From Stropharia rugosoannulata (Eukaryota > Basidiomycota > Agaricomycetes > Agaricales > Strophariaceae): a DNA stretch of 64,000 bases. The translations under genes and the position numbers were made by a program. Shown one piece after another: positions 1 to 11,549 of this stretch (within the stretch, counting starts at the first letter, position 1; each line of letters starts with the position of its first letter). The notes beneath the pieces are model-generated. The model was given only the letters and a program-made list of their open reading frames with translations, made no database searches and was not told the DNA's origin. The stretch is from assembly GCA_028532985.1 (NCBI GenBank), contig JANCIK010000010.1, positions 124,001 to 188,000 of the forward strand, written 5' to 3'.

Positions 1-1209
1 GTTTTTCCCTAGGCCCTTTTCACATGGCGTGGCCCGTGGTCCTAGGTTGAAGGCGGGTGCTGTATGGGTTGGTTAGTTTTTCTAAGAAAAAGGGGAATTC
101 TTCTAAGCAGGTGAAAGGCAATTTTCAAAGGTAAGACAAAGAGTATTTATCACCCGACTATACAAACGCAATCGGATCAACTCCGAGTCTGTAGGTAGGT
201 AGGTAGGTCGGTAGGTAGCGCGCGGACACATACAAACACTACGTGCTGTGCGACCGGGTACTATTGACGGGATAGGTTATAGGTGCGCGGGGCACGGGGG
301 CGGTTAGGATAGAGGCGTGTGGTTAGAAGAAAGGTGTGAGGGATGTGCAGTGCAGTGCAGTGCGGTAATGGATGGTAGTGTAGCGTGCGTGGACCCGGAA
401 TGGGTTAGCGTGGGTAGTAGTGTAGCGTGAATTCAGATGGTAGCATAGCATGCATGCATGGTGTGTAGCGTGGCATAGCGTGGGCATATTGATAATTGCA
501 TGTACAGTGCATCGTCAGGAGATGCGCTATGTAATACTTTTTACCGGAGAGGGCCGCGCTGTGTAACAGTGTAATTACCGGGTGGGGGATATGGCGTGGT
601 GGAATATGGTGTGGGGGGATACGGCGATACGGCGTGTTAGTAGAGCGTTTAGGTCCTTTGAGCTCGGAGCGGCTGGGGAGGTAGACGGCGTCGGACGAGG
701 GGGGTAAGTAAGTGTAATTGTAATTGGTCGCTGGTGTGGGTGCACGTGCAGATGAAGATTAGAATAATCACCGGCCGCTGAGCTACAGTTTGTAACGAAC
801 AACCCGACCGACCGACCCAGCTCATCTCAACAGCAGCTCATCTCAACGGGAGGGGCGTGTCCAGCGTCCATCCACCAATGCTCTGAGCTCTCCAAACACG
901 CCATTTGCGTCCGCAGCCCGATATAGGCGTCCGTGCGTCCGTCATCACATCAGGGCGGTAAGTATTCATGTATTCATAGCGCACGCGCCCGGTGCGGATC
1001 TGGCGATGCGATCGGGTTGCACCTGCGGGGTGTGAAGGGGGTTGCCTGGGGTTCCCTCGGATACCCACTGCCGCCAATCCCGTGCAGGGCAGGGCAGGTA
1101 GGTGGTAGGTAAGAGAGAAAGCAAGCGCGCAGATTTGTTTGTGTGATATGTATATAATAAGTGCTTTCCGCTCCCTGGCCCTTTCCCCTCCATACCCAAC
1201 CCACTAAGC
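1..1209. other. No gene seen; microsatellite-bearing left end
   Basis: No convincing exon was found. A GTAG/GGTA microsatellite lies at about 191-218 and a GTGCA repeat (four units) at about 345-363. From 370 to 490 short words such as TAGCGTG and GCATGCATGC recur irregularly. No telomere-type repeat is present. Confidence 0.5.
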
Positions 1210-1995
1210 ATGGCTACTACTACTACTACCCTCCCCAGCATACATGAGATGTTCCCTGACCACCTACTCCCCCCACTCCGCCCACACACTCACCATCTTC
1301 ATCATCATCACCAGCAACAGACCCAGGCCCCGCCTAGGCTGCGCGCACTGTCCGCCACCCCGTCGTCCTCTTCCGCCAGCTCGTCCTCCGCGCCATCCAC
1401 ACCCGGCTTGTCCACCGCCTCCGCCTCCGCATCCTACCCCCGTGCCGCCTACCCCACCGGCGCCAAGCACTTGCACCCACACCCACATTCGCATCTAAGC
1501 CCGGCGATGCAGCACCCGCACCACAACGAAGAGCACGACGACAGCGAGCACGACAGCGAGCACGACCACGAGCACGGGGACGAGGGCGATCAGCGATGGG
1601 GTGGGGTGCCCGGGCGCATGGGCGTGTGCTGTAACTTGAGCTTGAATATGTCCGTGTCCATGCGCAAAAACCTAGGGGGGCCAGACGCCCTCCTATCCGC
1701 TTACTCCCTCTCCTCAATGGTGGCCGGGCCCGGGCCAGGACTATCGCACATCCCCCTCTCTCCCTCTCCATCATTCCCTCAAGGCCAAACCACACACCCA
1801 GGCCCATCTCCGCATCTTCGTCGTACCCATATGCATGTTGACCGCGTCGGCTGTTCTCCGCGCCTCCTACACCAGCATCTCCTACCCCTCCTGCGCGGCT
1901 GTTGTACACATCCCCCGCAGAAGCAGCAGCAGCCACCCGCGCCCTCTCCTTGGTCCACACCCCAATCTCTGTCATCCGCTCCAGCTCATGCATGA
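1210..1995 (+). CDS. Possible His/Ser-rich protein, N-terminal exon only (doubtful)
   Basis: An ATG in a fair context (AAGCATGG) opens a 261-codon frame. It starts MATTTTTLPSIHEMFPDHLL, continues with His/Gln runs and a Ser/Ala-rich stretch, and then has an acidic His/Asp/Glu repeat at about residues 105-128. The LPSIHEMFP-type start reminds me of N-termini of basidiomycete zinc-finger regulators, but that is memory, not a match. No zinc finger follows, and after about residue 130 the frame loses coding character. The opposite strand over 1600-2400 looks equally coding, so the true strand is unclear. It could be the surviving first exon of a decayed regulator or simple-sequence noise. Confidence 0.25.
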   Translation: MATTTTTLPSIHEMFPDHLLPPLRPHTHHLHHHHQQQTQAPPRLRALSATPSSSSASSSSAPSTPGLSTASASASYPRAAYPTGAKHLHPHPHSHLSPAMQHPHHNEEHDDSEHDSEHDHEHGDEGDQRWGGVPGRMGVCCNLSLNMSVSMRKNLGGPDALLSAYSLSSMVAGPGPGLSHIPLSPSPSFPQGQTTHPGPSPHLRRTHMHVDRVGCSPRLLHQHLLPLLRGCCTHPPQKQQQPPAPSPWSTPQSLSSAPAHA

Positions 1996-2815
1996 GCCCG
2001 GCGTTCAACACACCCCCGTCCGCCATGGCGGCTGCGAGGGTCCAGCGACGGCGGCCTGACGCGTCGGGTGCGCTGGGGTCGAGCTGCGCAGTGCTCCGGT
2101 GGAGGGGCAGGCGCGGCGCGGCGCGGTGTGTGATAGACGTTGTACACCACTGATCAGCGCAGACGAGTCGACATCCGCCTCGTCCACATGCACACCGAGC
2201 ATGAACTTGGGCATAGCGCGGGCTGACTGGCAATGTCTCCATCTTCTTATCTGTCGAAAAAATCGGCATGTCCACCTTCACAGCACGCTGTTTGGTTAGC
2301 TTGCCATGGCTCGCCGTGTACTTGCGCACCGACGCAGGCTCATCAGGTGCCTGAGCCTGAGCCCGCGAATTCGACTGCAATGCCGGCATCGAGTTCGAGT
2401 TCGAACGTGCACGATCACTCGAATACTCCTTCGCCTGCGCGGTTGAACGTCAGTAGGACTGCGCCAAATCACGCAACACCCCAAACTCCTCAGCGGTCGG
2501 TAGCGCGAGCGGAACCCAAACTGGGCAGGCATCGAGTTGCACACCGACTCCCTCGCCCCACCCTCGCCCCTCTCTGTAGTCGTAGACTGCTCCGTATACG
2601 ACGACATCGATAAGCGCAGCGTATCCGCAGTCAGAGCGCGGCGTGGCTTGACGAGCTTACTCTGTTTTCCAGGATGCGAGGCGGTACGCGCGTGTAGAGG
2701 CGGGGGCACAGGCAGGGGAGATTTCGGGTGGCAGAACTCAAGCGAAGTCGTTTACGGCGCCAAAGGTAAAGTTTGTGCCCGGGTTGAGGCCGAAGATGGT
2801 ACCTAGAACGAGAAA
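1600..2815 (-). pseudogene. Decayed minus-strand coding segment, unknown product
   Basis: Read on the minus strand, this stretch gives protein-like blocks that hop between frames. Near 2813 an acceptor (TTCTAG) precedes TIFGLNPGTNFTFGAVNDFA and a stop. A block with VKVDMPIFSTDKKMETLPVS lies at 2230-2300, FMLGVHVDEADVDSSALISG near 2200-2140 in another frame, and MADGGVLNAGLMHELERMTE near 2030-1970 in a third. Each block lacks low-complexity bias and looks coding, but the chain needs several single-base shifts and bypassed stops. I do not recognise the family. It may continue the segment upstream at 3.1-5.0 kb. Confidence 0.3.
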
Positions 2816-3089
2816 AAAAGGGAGGGTCAGCCGTGAGCTCGACAATTATATCACAACATCAAGAAGAAAAAATAAATCAATTATTGCTTTCCCCGTAATC
2901 ACGCAGAGGGCAAAAGAACAAAACAAAAAGTAAATCAAGAGAAAAACTCACTTCCACTTCCTTCTCATAGCTCTCATCTCTCTCCCTCGTACTCGCACTC
3001 TCACTTAAACTCAAACGACTCAGAACTGCCCTCACGCACTTCACGCTCACCCTCCTCCCGAACATCACCCCCTTATCCTTCTCTTTCTC

Positions 3090-4960
3090 TCTTTTACCGG
3101 ATGAGCAGGGCGAGCGCAAGCGCGAGGACCGCGAGTACGTTTGTGGAATGTGTTCGAGGGAAGAATATTCGGTATTGTGTGGTTGTTGGTTGAGAGCGGG
3201 AGGTGGAAAGATTCGAGCTGGATATATGCGATGCATTTGAGGAATGAAATTGTAACCTAAAATGTGACCGCGAACGCGAGCGATCTTTGGCGCGTGTTGG
3301 GCATCTATCAACATGCATAACGATCAGTATGTGAACGCGGAAGGTTTGTCAGAGAGAGCGTACCTGGATGCAAGTCCGAGCCCATGAGCGAGTGTGATTG
3401 CGGATGTGAATGTGGCTGCGCAGTGGGAGTGGGGATGGAGGTAGAGTGCGAGCGGAACCCGTTCACTCGCGACAGCCCTGCTGACACTGATTGCGGCGAG
3501 TACAATGGCGAATTCGATCGGGATTCTGTGCGAAAAGGAGAATCAGACTGCTGATGTTTTCGTTGCAGGTGTGATGGAGAGTGAGCATAGGGTTGGGCTG
3601 AGGAGGACTGCGTTGACGTTGACCCGGGCGAAGCAGCAAGCGCTCCCGGTCAATGCAGTAAACCGACTTCTGATCCTAATCTTCAGCGGTGTCAGGGAAC
3701 TGTAGTCCTCTCGTCTGCATTGCCTCTTCTACGGCAGATGTCGGTGGGTGCAATTATGAGGAGAGTCAATCTCTGCCGCATTGGTATTTGTGTAATGTCT
3801 CCAGTCTAGCAGAGGCATTCAGCGCCATTGCCTGATCGTAAAGCCAGCCTGTATTCAAGTTCACGCCGGGTCTTGGAGTTAAGAGGGATCATGTCGAGGT
3901 CAACAATCAGTTTCGTTGATGGGGCTCTTGCAAGGGACATCTTCGGCAGGCAGCGGGTGAGAGCCGTGGGCGTCCTTGTGCTGATTTCTCGGGGTGGGTA
4001 GGGCATGGGTTCCCGCTTGCGAAGCTATTGAAACGAGGCGATCGAGAAGTTAGCCCGTCATCGATCGCAGAGATGAGCAAACCCACCTCAAACGGTTGCT
4101 TCGTCTCTTCCCGTTCATGAAGCTGCAAATTCTGGCACTAGATCCGCCACTTCTTGGACCGCGGAAATGTGAGGGTGATGCGCGGAAGTCAACCTCGCTA
4201 CTCATGTCGTTATAGTTTCCCTCGCGGGCGATGGGATGATGAGGCTCGGTGACAGAGATCAAGTGCAAATGCGTTTACGGGCCAGGAGGATGTCGGAGGT
4301 GTTGATGTATGCAGAATCTATCGGGGCTGAGTTCAGGATGGGTTGAGCGAGGTATGGGGCAGCAGAAGTGACACGGAATGGGCGAGGTATATGGCTGTGG
4401 CTGTGACAGCGGCTGCAATGTGCTGCGAGACGGATATAGAGGATGACGAGGGGGCCGACAAGGAGGAGAATAAGCAGGGGAAGGAGCAGTTTAGGGTCCC
4501 TGCATCTGCACGTCGTGGCCCCCGTCGGCAAAGACACGTTCTTGTCGTTACCATCTGTGCGAAAATTTGTAATTGTCATTGGTAGGTGGAAATGACACCC
4601 GCATAGTCTCACCATAGCCGGATACTTGCTGCATGGTTCCCCCTTTCTAGCTGCTTCCCATCCGTCCTTTTCGACCCTCGTCGTCGACGCCTAATTTCTA
4701 AAGGATGGGGGTTGGCCTTGAGATCGGGCCATTGGGTTCTTGTCGAATGCTGACGCATGTGACTGCGTCGCAGCGGATATTTGTAGGATATTCTTGAGGG
4801 AGGAGAAGGATACGGGACAGCGTGGTCGTCAGAGGAAGAGATTGAACAACGACGTGCATCCTTCACGAGGCGTGGGAGCCCGAGTTGCACAGCCACCAAG
4901 GAAGCGGAACAGCCGGGGACGGGACAACGAATCGAGGGCCTCAGGCAGCAAGGTGGCCAC
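3090..4960 (-). pseudogene. Decayed minus-strand gene with a membrane-anchor segment
   Basis: Minus-strand blocks run, N to C, from a Ser/Arg-rich stretch (about 4950-4650) to one strong hydrophobic segment LLLPLLILLLVGPLVILYI (about 4480-4420). Next come TFPRSKKW and LHEREETKQPFEV (about 4170-4080, with an in-frame TAG between them) and LIVDLDMIPLNSKTRRELEY (about 3905-3845). Last is a Ser/Pro/His-rich stretch (about 3660-3362) ending at a clean donor CCAG/GTACGC. The order suggests a type II membrane protein with a short cytoplasmic head. At least three frame changes are needed. The Ser/His-rich part may belong to a separate downstream gene. Family not recognised. Confidence 0.3.
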
Positions 4961-7340
4961 AGGCAAGTAAGAAGCCTGCCATGCATGTCAGTAGCTGGCT
5001 ACGCGGGAGACGCAGGGGAGTGTGGTTGGCAAGTGTGTAATGCATGCAGCACGCTTTGGCAGGACACTCAAAAGAACGATGGTCAAGTAGAGGGACATAA
5101 CCATGCCGGACAGATGTGTGGCAGCCTGAATCATTTACAAACCCCAAGGTGGATGCGTGTCCGGTCTGTTGGCCTGGAGGCGCGGCCACTGGCAGGCACC
5201 CCCTGCAACACCGTCCAGCTCGCAGTGCGAGACAGGGCGTTCTGCTAAGGCATGGAGGCGTTCTGTGCCGAGATATCAGGTCAATGCATAAGCAAGCATA
5301 TAGAGACCTTCATGTGCATTGGTGTCCCCATCTGCGCAGAGACCCATTAGAGCGAAGATGCGAATATTCATGAGCATTGATTTCAGCGAAAAACGAGACT
5401 TTTTATTCAGATAGACGCGATACTTGTCATATAGGTTCTGCAGCAGAGATATACAGGACCGGAGTAGATATATGAGCGACAACGAAAGGAAGAATCATTA
5501 TAGTAGGCGCACCGTTATTCCCTCTGATGAAAGCATTGCCATATATATTCGTGACCACCCCATTTACATGTTCCTTTGTCTGCTCCAAGGTGATGTTCAT
5601 GAAGCCGTCAAGACATGACAGCACACCTATGAAGATTCAGTCCAAAAGACCGCGTCTATGTGATAATCTACCCCCCGAGGTCAGTTGAACAATTACGCGC
5701 TTTCTGACGACTCCTTTGAGAAAACCCGTAGGAGCGCCAGTATGTTGCTGAGGAGACGTGGGAGGAGGGGGCGACTGGTCAGATAGAGGTGGGGGACTGG
5801 CGTCCATTTCGCGATGTACAATACGTGCCCAAGGGGAACTTGAGGTTGTAATCACAAAGCTGTTGATTGGATGACCCCTGCAGTGCTATAAATAGAACAT
5901 AATTAATCAACGTCAAGAACCTGTTGACTGCCTGCTCCAACCACGGCCCACCCACCCGCTGCACCCGCACCTGGCCATCGTCCGTCCGTCCCCTGTACGA
6001 TACCCCCTCCTAGTGCACACCTGTCCCGAAACCCAACCAACACCGACACACCGACCATTGCCATCCATCCGTGCTTGCTCAATTCTCATCCCTCGTGTCT
6101 ACCCTGACGCCCTGCCCACCCTTGCCGTCACCGTCTGATGTCCCCTCTACAACACTGCAGCAAGTAATGGACGCTGCTAACAATGCAAGTTAGCGCCCGT
6201 GCTGCTTAACAACAATCGTATGGGAGCACCGAGGGCTGAGCGCTGGACCCTGGCTGAAGCCGAGTACGGATCCGCGGCGCATGCAGGTGCCCTACCATCC
6301 CGCCGTCGCACTTGCTTATATCAGAAGAGATGCACCTTATAGCCAACTGCAGATGCCTGTGCGACTTGGAATGGGCTCGGACAGGATGCTCACGTTCTCA
6401 TTCGCCCGATCCCAAGCGTTGCGTGGGTTGAATTTCGACGACATAGTTCACAGGGGCGGTCGAAGTCGAGGATGGCGGTAAGCCAGCGATTCCGTCATCC
6501 GAGGCGGGTCGCAGTGTGCAGGCATGGTCGTACTCGCAGCAGAAGGCGCGCAAGGCCCACCCGAGTTCATGCTGTTCCTGAGGCATGGCTGAGGAAGGCA
6601 TTACTAGTGCACAAAAGTCGGCACTGATGCGTCGTTTGAAGCCTCCTACTGCCGCTATGACGCCGAAACTGGCGCAATTCCGTCTCTTATCCCGGTGCAA
6701 GAAGATCATTACCACTTGAGGGGTACAGCATGCCAGGAAAATGGAGGAATGTGATGGGCGGAGGGGTTGAAAAGAAAAACACGAGGCATGTCAAGGTAGG
6801 ATGGAAATTGCTATTGTAAGGTCGGTTCCGTCGCGTCAGGCAGGTCTGAGGACGGTAGAAACCGAAGGGTCGGGCCTCGGACCTCGCGGGATGCTTTGGT
6901 GTAGTCATGAAGGCGTTCTTATAAACGGTTTTGACCAATCTTCGGCAGGCATGCAGTCTTTTACACAAACACGGATGCGTAATATAAGCTGCGTGTACTG
7001 CAAGAGTTGGGGTGCAGAGAGGGCGTTCTTCGACCTCAACATGCAGCGCAACATGGAGGGTTCTGTAACCTGTTAAAAGAACGTGATGAAGACGCCGCGA
7101 GACGGGGCGATCTAGACGAGGAGGTTGGATGAACTAGTGTGGGGCCGTTACGCAGGCGTTCCAGGTATGAAACAAGTCTGCGAACGACCCCGAACCATCG
7201 CAGAGGTGGGAGGCATGAATGGTGTCCCATGGTTGACCTCGTAGGAAACATCCATAGGGATGTTTGTCCTGCAGCTCGGGAGAGAGAGAGAGAGAGCGAA
7301 TGCTATTTAAACTACGCCGCTACCCTGTACCATGGAGCAC
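4961..7340. other. No gene recognised
   Basis: Only short open frames without domain-like content or consistent splice signals. A GA microsatellite lies at about 7279-7297. Nothing else supportable was seen. Confidence 0.4.
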
Positions 7341-7349
7341 TCAATCAGG

Positions 7350-8600
7350 CTCGGATGTGGCGCATGCGCAAAGGTGAAGACGTACCCAAAGAGGTAGATA
7401 GATCAGGGCATGTAATGAAACGAGACGGAGATCTGGTGGTTTATCATGACGACGGCCGCCCGTGCCCTGGCAGTCCCTGGAATGGGCGGAAACGGAACCA
7501 GTGAACGCCTCCATCTTCGGCAGTTCTTCCTCCTCCTCGACTGCCCCATCTACGTTATTCTGTACCACCTCGCATGCCCATTCACAACCGTCACTGACGC
7601 CGTCCCAGTCCTTAAAGTCGAGTTCACGGATGGCGCGGTGGGCTGCTAGCTCGGCGGGGGAGTGCTTTATATGCATTGGCAATGACCAGACGGATAGAAC
7701 GGCGTCGAAAAATGCCTCTGATGCTGTAAGAGTGTGTCAGTATACAGTGAAGGGCGCAGCAGAAGACGTACGCTGAGCGTCGTCGTCCACACAGAGAGAG
7801 GCGACAAAGAGACGTACATGCCATTCGTTCCAGTCGCGGGAGAGGATGAGGCGGTGGTGAAGTGCCAGACCTGGGTGTCATCCTCGCCGGAACGTAGCGC
7901 GCCTACGATGTCGCGGAGAGCGGATGTTTCGCTCCGTACGCGGGCGTGGACAGAAGATTATGTATCGAGCGCTGGCTCTGAAGAGGGTATGCAGCCGAGA
8001 GAGCTGATGACGGTCTGCAGGGTGAGCGCGGAGGGCAGGAGGCGCGGGCAGAGGGCAACATATGCTGGCTGATCTGGAGGGCGGGTAAACGGCTGCGAGT
8101 ACGCAGGCGCACTCTCACCTATCGCAGAGCGTTCAGGCCTGTTCGCCGTCAATTACTTCCCGCTGCGAGTTTCAGAACGTTACTGACCGCTGGTCCCAAG
8201 CACGACCTCTGCCATCGCCCGTCTGCAGCAGCTCTGATCCCCCTCTCTGGGCGTACGTCCCTTGTCCCCTTGCAACTAGCGCGTCATTCCGGCGTGACCG
8301 TCCATGGGCAGTCGAATCCCGCTGCTCTGCGCTCCGTGCGGAAATCCCTGGTGTCCCTCATCCCATTATTGGCACGGTGTTCTGCTGCCAGCTGGCATCA
8401 ATCTGCTGCGGGAAAGGGCGGAGCACGTCGTACTGGGCAGGAGGGATGTGGATAATGTCCGTGATGACGGGACGACATACGAGGGACAGGTTGATGCACG
8501 AGGGGGAGGGGCAGGGCGAAGGCGAGATGGAGGGCGACGGAACCGAGAGAAGATGGCGGAGAGACGAGGGTATTTTGAGGGAGCCAGCCAGAGGTCCTGG
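7350..8600 (-). pseudogene. Decayed multi-exon minus-strand gene, unknown product
   Basis: Several adjoining blocks look coding. Near 8480-8350 is IIHIPPAQYDVLRPFPQQID. At 8080-7960 is a frame with LTLQTVISSLGCIPSSEPAL that meets an in-frame TAA at 7960-7958 and continues as SETSALRDIVGALRSGEDDT. A one-base shift near 7880 leads to RDWNEWHVRLFVASLCVDDD, which ends at a good donor (GTACGT) near 7772. An acceptor (CTTACAG) near 7724 opens FFDAVLSVWSLPMHIKHSPA and then an acidic stretch. The TAA is one C-to-T change from CAA. Family not recognised with confidence. Confidence 0.4.
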
Positions 8601-8867
8601 CTGAGTGTCAGCATCAACAGGCCTTGAGAAAGGTGACGATGGAGACCCGATGCGGGTGAGGGGTCGCAGGCGTGATGATGATGATGGTGAAGGAAAGAAA
8701 AGGGCTTATGTCCGCTCCGGGGTCCCGCTGGGTAAATTAAACCTTTGATATTATACATAGCAAAACAGAACGATAAAACATATGGCCATGAAATGATCTT
8801 CAAGAATATGAACAAGACACAGGGTATGATACGAAGACCCATATTCTACTCTTTCTAAGTCCTCCAG

Positions 8868-9666
8868 CTAGGTGGGTACACAAAGTAGCCCATTCCACTT
8901 GCAATGACAGCATTTCACCGGATGTGCTTCATCCTTGATCTTAGACGTAAAGCAATCAAGTCCGCATGGGTAAAAGGCACTTGGTAAACACTGAGAACAC
9001 TGTGAATTTTGTTATAAATTAAAGCACACATTTTGTAAGAATAGCAAACGCTGTACCTTGGGGCTGTTACGCATATGCACTTCTGTGTTAAATACAGGGA
9101 TAGTTTCCAGAGTTCTTGGATTAGCATCTCTACTTTTGTTCTCCCAGTGGAAGGCAGTGCTTTGTTCAGACTCTGAATTCACCGGGCTCTCAGTATCGTT
9201 GTTAACAAGAGCCATCCAGGATGATTCTTCTTCGATTGTGTCTCGAGTTGGGTCCGGAGTATTGCATGGAGGCTCCTCATGATCTTGCTTGATTTGTACT
9301 TTGACGTTATTATTGAACCACGCAAAATTTGCCTTGAATTTGCTGCGGATCACTGCAGGAGCCCAGGCAAGTCCTTCAACAATGACTTGCCATTTAAACA
9401 TGGGATTTTTAACCCATTGAAAGATATAGCCTTCGTGAGAACCCTCTGAAGCAACATTCATGAGTTTAGTCTGAGGTTTGAGAAATCATACATAAGTTCA
9501 GGAAGTACTATTTTGTAGAACATACCACTGCATCAATAGATTTCTTCAAACATTCATCCTGACCACCAAGTCCAACCGTTTGTGCTTCCTGTAGCGCATA
9601 ATTGATGTCCAAAATAGCTCTTTCAAATTTTTGTTGAAGCTCTTTCTTGGTTCCTTCCAACGTCAT
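8868..9666 (-). CDS. Small intact three-exon protein with Cys-rich C-terminus
   Basis: Exons 9666-9526, 9470-9057 and 8990-8868 join in phase 0 at GT-AG introns of 55 and 66 nt, giving 225 aa. The first exon (47 codons, MTLEGTKKELQQKF...) is predicted to be helical. The middle exon has a Trp-rich block (WVKNPMFKWQVIVEGLAWAP) followed by an acidic Ser/Glu-rich region. The last exon carries seven cysteines, spaced like a small metal-binding motif and ending DEAHPVKCCHCKWNGLLC. There is no signal peptide or membrane segment. It is AT-richer than its decayed neighbours and has no lesion. Family not recognised; a lineage-specific nuclear or nucleic-acid-binding protein is possible. Confidence 0.7.
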
Positions 9667-10394
9667 TGTGTTCTAGTAGCTATTAATGAAGGAAACTGTC
9701 TTGAAGAGTGGGTTGCGTGGGTGTGGTGAGAAGTAGAGAGCAAGTTGAGATGAGCAAGCTAGGTTGGAAGTTTCTGTTTTATTAAAGGATCTTCCACATC
9801 AATTTGACTTCGCGGTAGAGAGTCTGCCAGTCATGATCGCCATCAATGGTCAGCGGCAATTGCCGACGGACGCCAACACCATCGTGAAATCGTACTGCTT
9901 TGATTTCTTCCTCTTACCACCGCTTTGTCCCAACTCCTCCCATCCTCAGCCCCCACTGCCTCAAGGGGCTGCCCCTCTGCATGTCATATGAAACCGATGC
10001 TGACAGGCATCATCCTTCCCCCTGACAAGTTTCTAACCGGGGACTAATCGACCCCCGCTCCTCACTGGTCAGCATCCAACATCATCAAGCACTTTACCAA
10101 CGCGGATGGCAGGGCAGTTAGGGCAAGGCTCAACCAGAGCAAAGAGTTCAAGGTGAGCAACACTGTTGGCTCTGTCAATTTGATGCTACTATCACCCTCC
10201 CCCACTGCAACTTTGCGTTATGCAACGGTCCCCCTCCATGGCCTCATGACTCCTGGTCTCCAACCCGCTTTTTTTATTCAACCAGAAGCCTTACCTCTCC
10301 CTTGCTCACCCGTCATGCTGCTTCCACCTAAATTTCTCCCGAACCTCTGCATGCACCCTCACTGCGACCCTCTAACACGACATATCGAATTCTG
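9667..10394. other. Intergenic, no gene seen
   Basis: Short unsupported frames only. Pyrimidine-rich leader sequence of the minus-strand gene lies just upstream of its ATG (9667-9760). Confidence 0.4.
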
Positions 10395-11480
10395 GTGACC
10401 GTCTTCGCCGCTCGGACAAGGCAGAAGGGGTCGACTCACTCGAACACAACATATAGCCTTCACGCAAACGCCCTCATGCCTTCACATGCGCAGAAGGTAC
10501 ACAACATTATTCCAAGGCTTACACACGCATGTTATGTCTTCAAATGTACGTACAGTCTTGCAGATCTTCTGAGTTTCACTTAGTGTATCTCTTCCTACAG
10601 CTATCTCTGCATGCATGCGACCGCTGTATGCCCATACGCACCGTATCAGCATCCCACAACCCCTGACACGATGCAACGACTTCCCGCTACTGCTATGCAT
10701 CGAGCTCCGTACGCACCCCGCGAGAACAACATACGTATAACCAAGTTCCCGCGAGCGCCCTCGTGCCGTCACAAGCACAGAAAGTACACCACATTATTAC
10801 AGGGCGGAAACACGCGATCTTCAGATGTACGTACACTCTCTGCGATTTTCTGGCTTTCACTTACTATCTACCTTTTCACAGTGCTTCCATACGAACACTG
10901 TACTCTCAGACACAATATATCAGCACCCCGCAACCTCCGAGACGACGTAACGACGTCCCGCTACAGCTATGCATCGCACTTTGTACTCACTGCGAGAACA
11001 ACACGAATGGGCTTGTATTTCGACTTCGAGCCCTGCGGCGAGCGGCGCACCCGCTTTACGATGAATATCGTGCTCACGAGTGGAGCAGCGCATTTGCGCT
11101 GCGACTACCTAAGCTCAAACATAGGTGGTACGTAAATCTCCAGTGACATATGACTCGTACTTACCTAGTATTACTGCTTGTGTAGCTACCTTCATCTTCA
11201 CGTATACTTGAAGTGTTGCCTTCATGCTCTGACATGACATATTTTCTTCCCGCAACCTCCGTTGCACGACCCTCGACGAAATGCCCTGTCTCTACATGCC
11301 GCCCTCATGTTCCGAGACGATGTATTTGCTGCCTGCACGCTCCGAGACGACAGAACGATTTCCCAACACCGCTACTCGTAATACATCAACCTCCGTGCCC
11401 GGAACGACATGAATAGCGACCAGTTGTCGTGGTCGATGCCCCGCGGCGAGCAGCGCTCACGCTTGAGGAATAAATAACAT
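10395..11480. repeat. Degenerate repeat array, locus A
   Basis: Imperfect units recur. The stretch 10470-10600 (CAGAAGGTACACAACATTAT, later a GTACGTACAGTCTTGCAGAT-type string and TTTCACTTA) is echoed at 10770-10880. The word GACGATGCAACGACTTCCCG near 10670 returns as GAGACGACGTAACGACGTCC near 10945 and as a weaker version near 11325. A CGGCGAGCGGCGCA-type word occurs near 11036 and, altered, near 11441. The same words appear in the block at 54.5-55.7 kb. The units carry no credible coding frame. Confidence 0.6.
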
Positions 11481-11500
11481 GTTCACGCGCTGTAGCCACT

Positions 11501-11549
11501 GAAAAATTGGTCATTCCCAGGGGAACCCCCTGGGAATGACCAATTTTTC
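11501..11549. repeat. Perfect inverted repeat (23-bp stem, 3-nt loop)
   Basis: The left arm 11501-11523 (GAAAAATTGGTCATTCCCAG then GGG) is exactly complementary to 11527-11549, with AAC as the loop. Symmetry stops abruptly on both sides. It could fold as a hairpin in RNA or cruciform DNA. It follows repeat locus A directly. Confidence 0.9.

Noticed and set aside
1..400. Telomere or subtelomere at the left edge
   Set aside because: Only microsatellites (GTAG, GTGCA); no TTAGGG-type repeat in either orientation.
1334..2389. Long minus-strand open frame of 351 codons opposite the His-rich frame
   Set aside because: Its second half is an Arg/Ala-rich shadow of the plus-strand low-complexity sequence. 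Only the first part was kept, as a decayed segment.
10611..11146. Overlapping 127- and 174-codon plus-strand frames
   Set aside because: They lie inside the degenerate repeat array, and the repeated units do not share a frame, so they are not genes.
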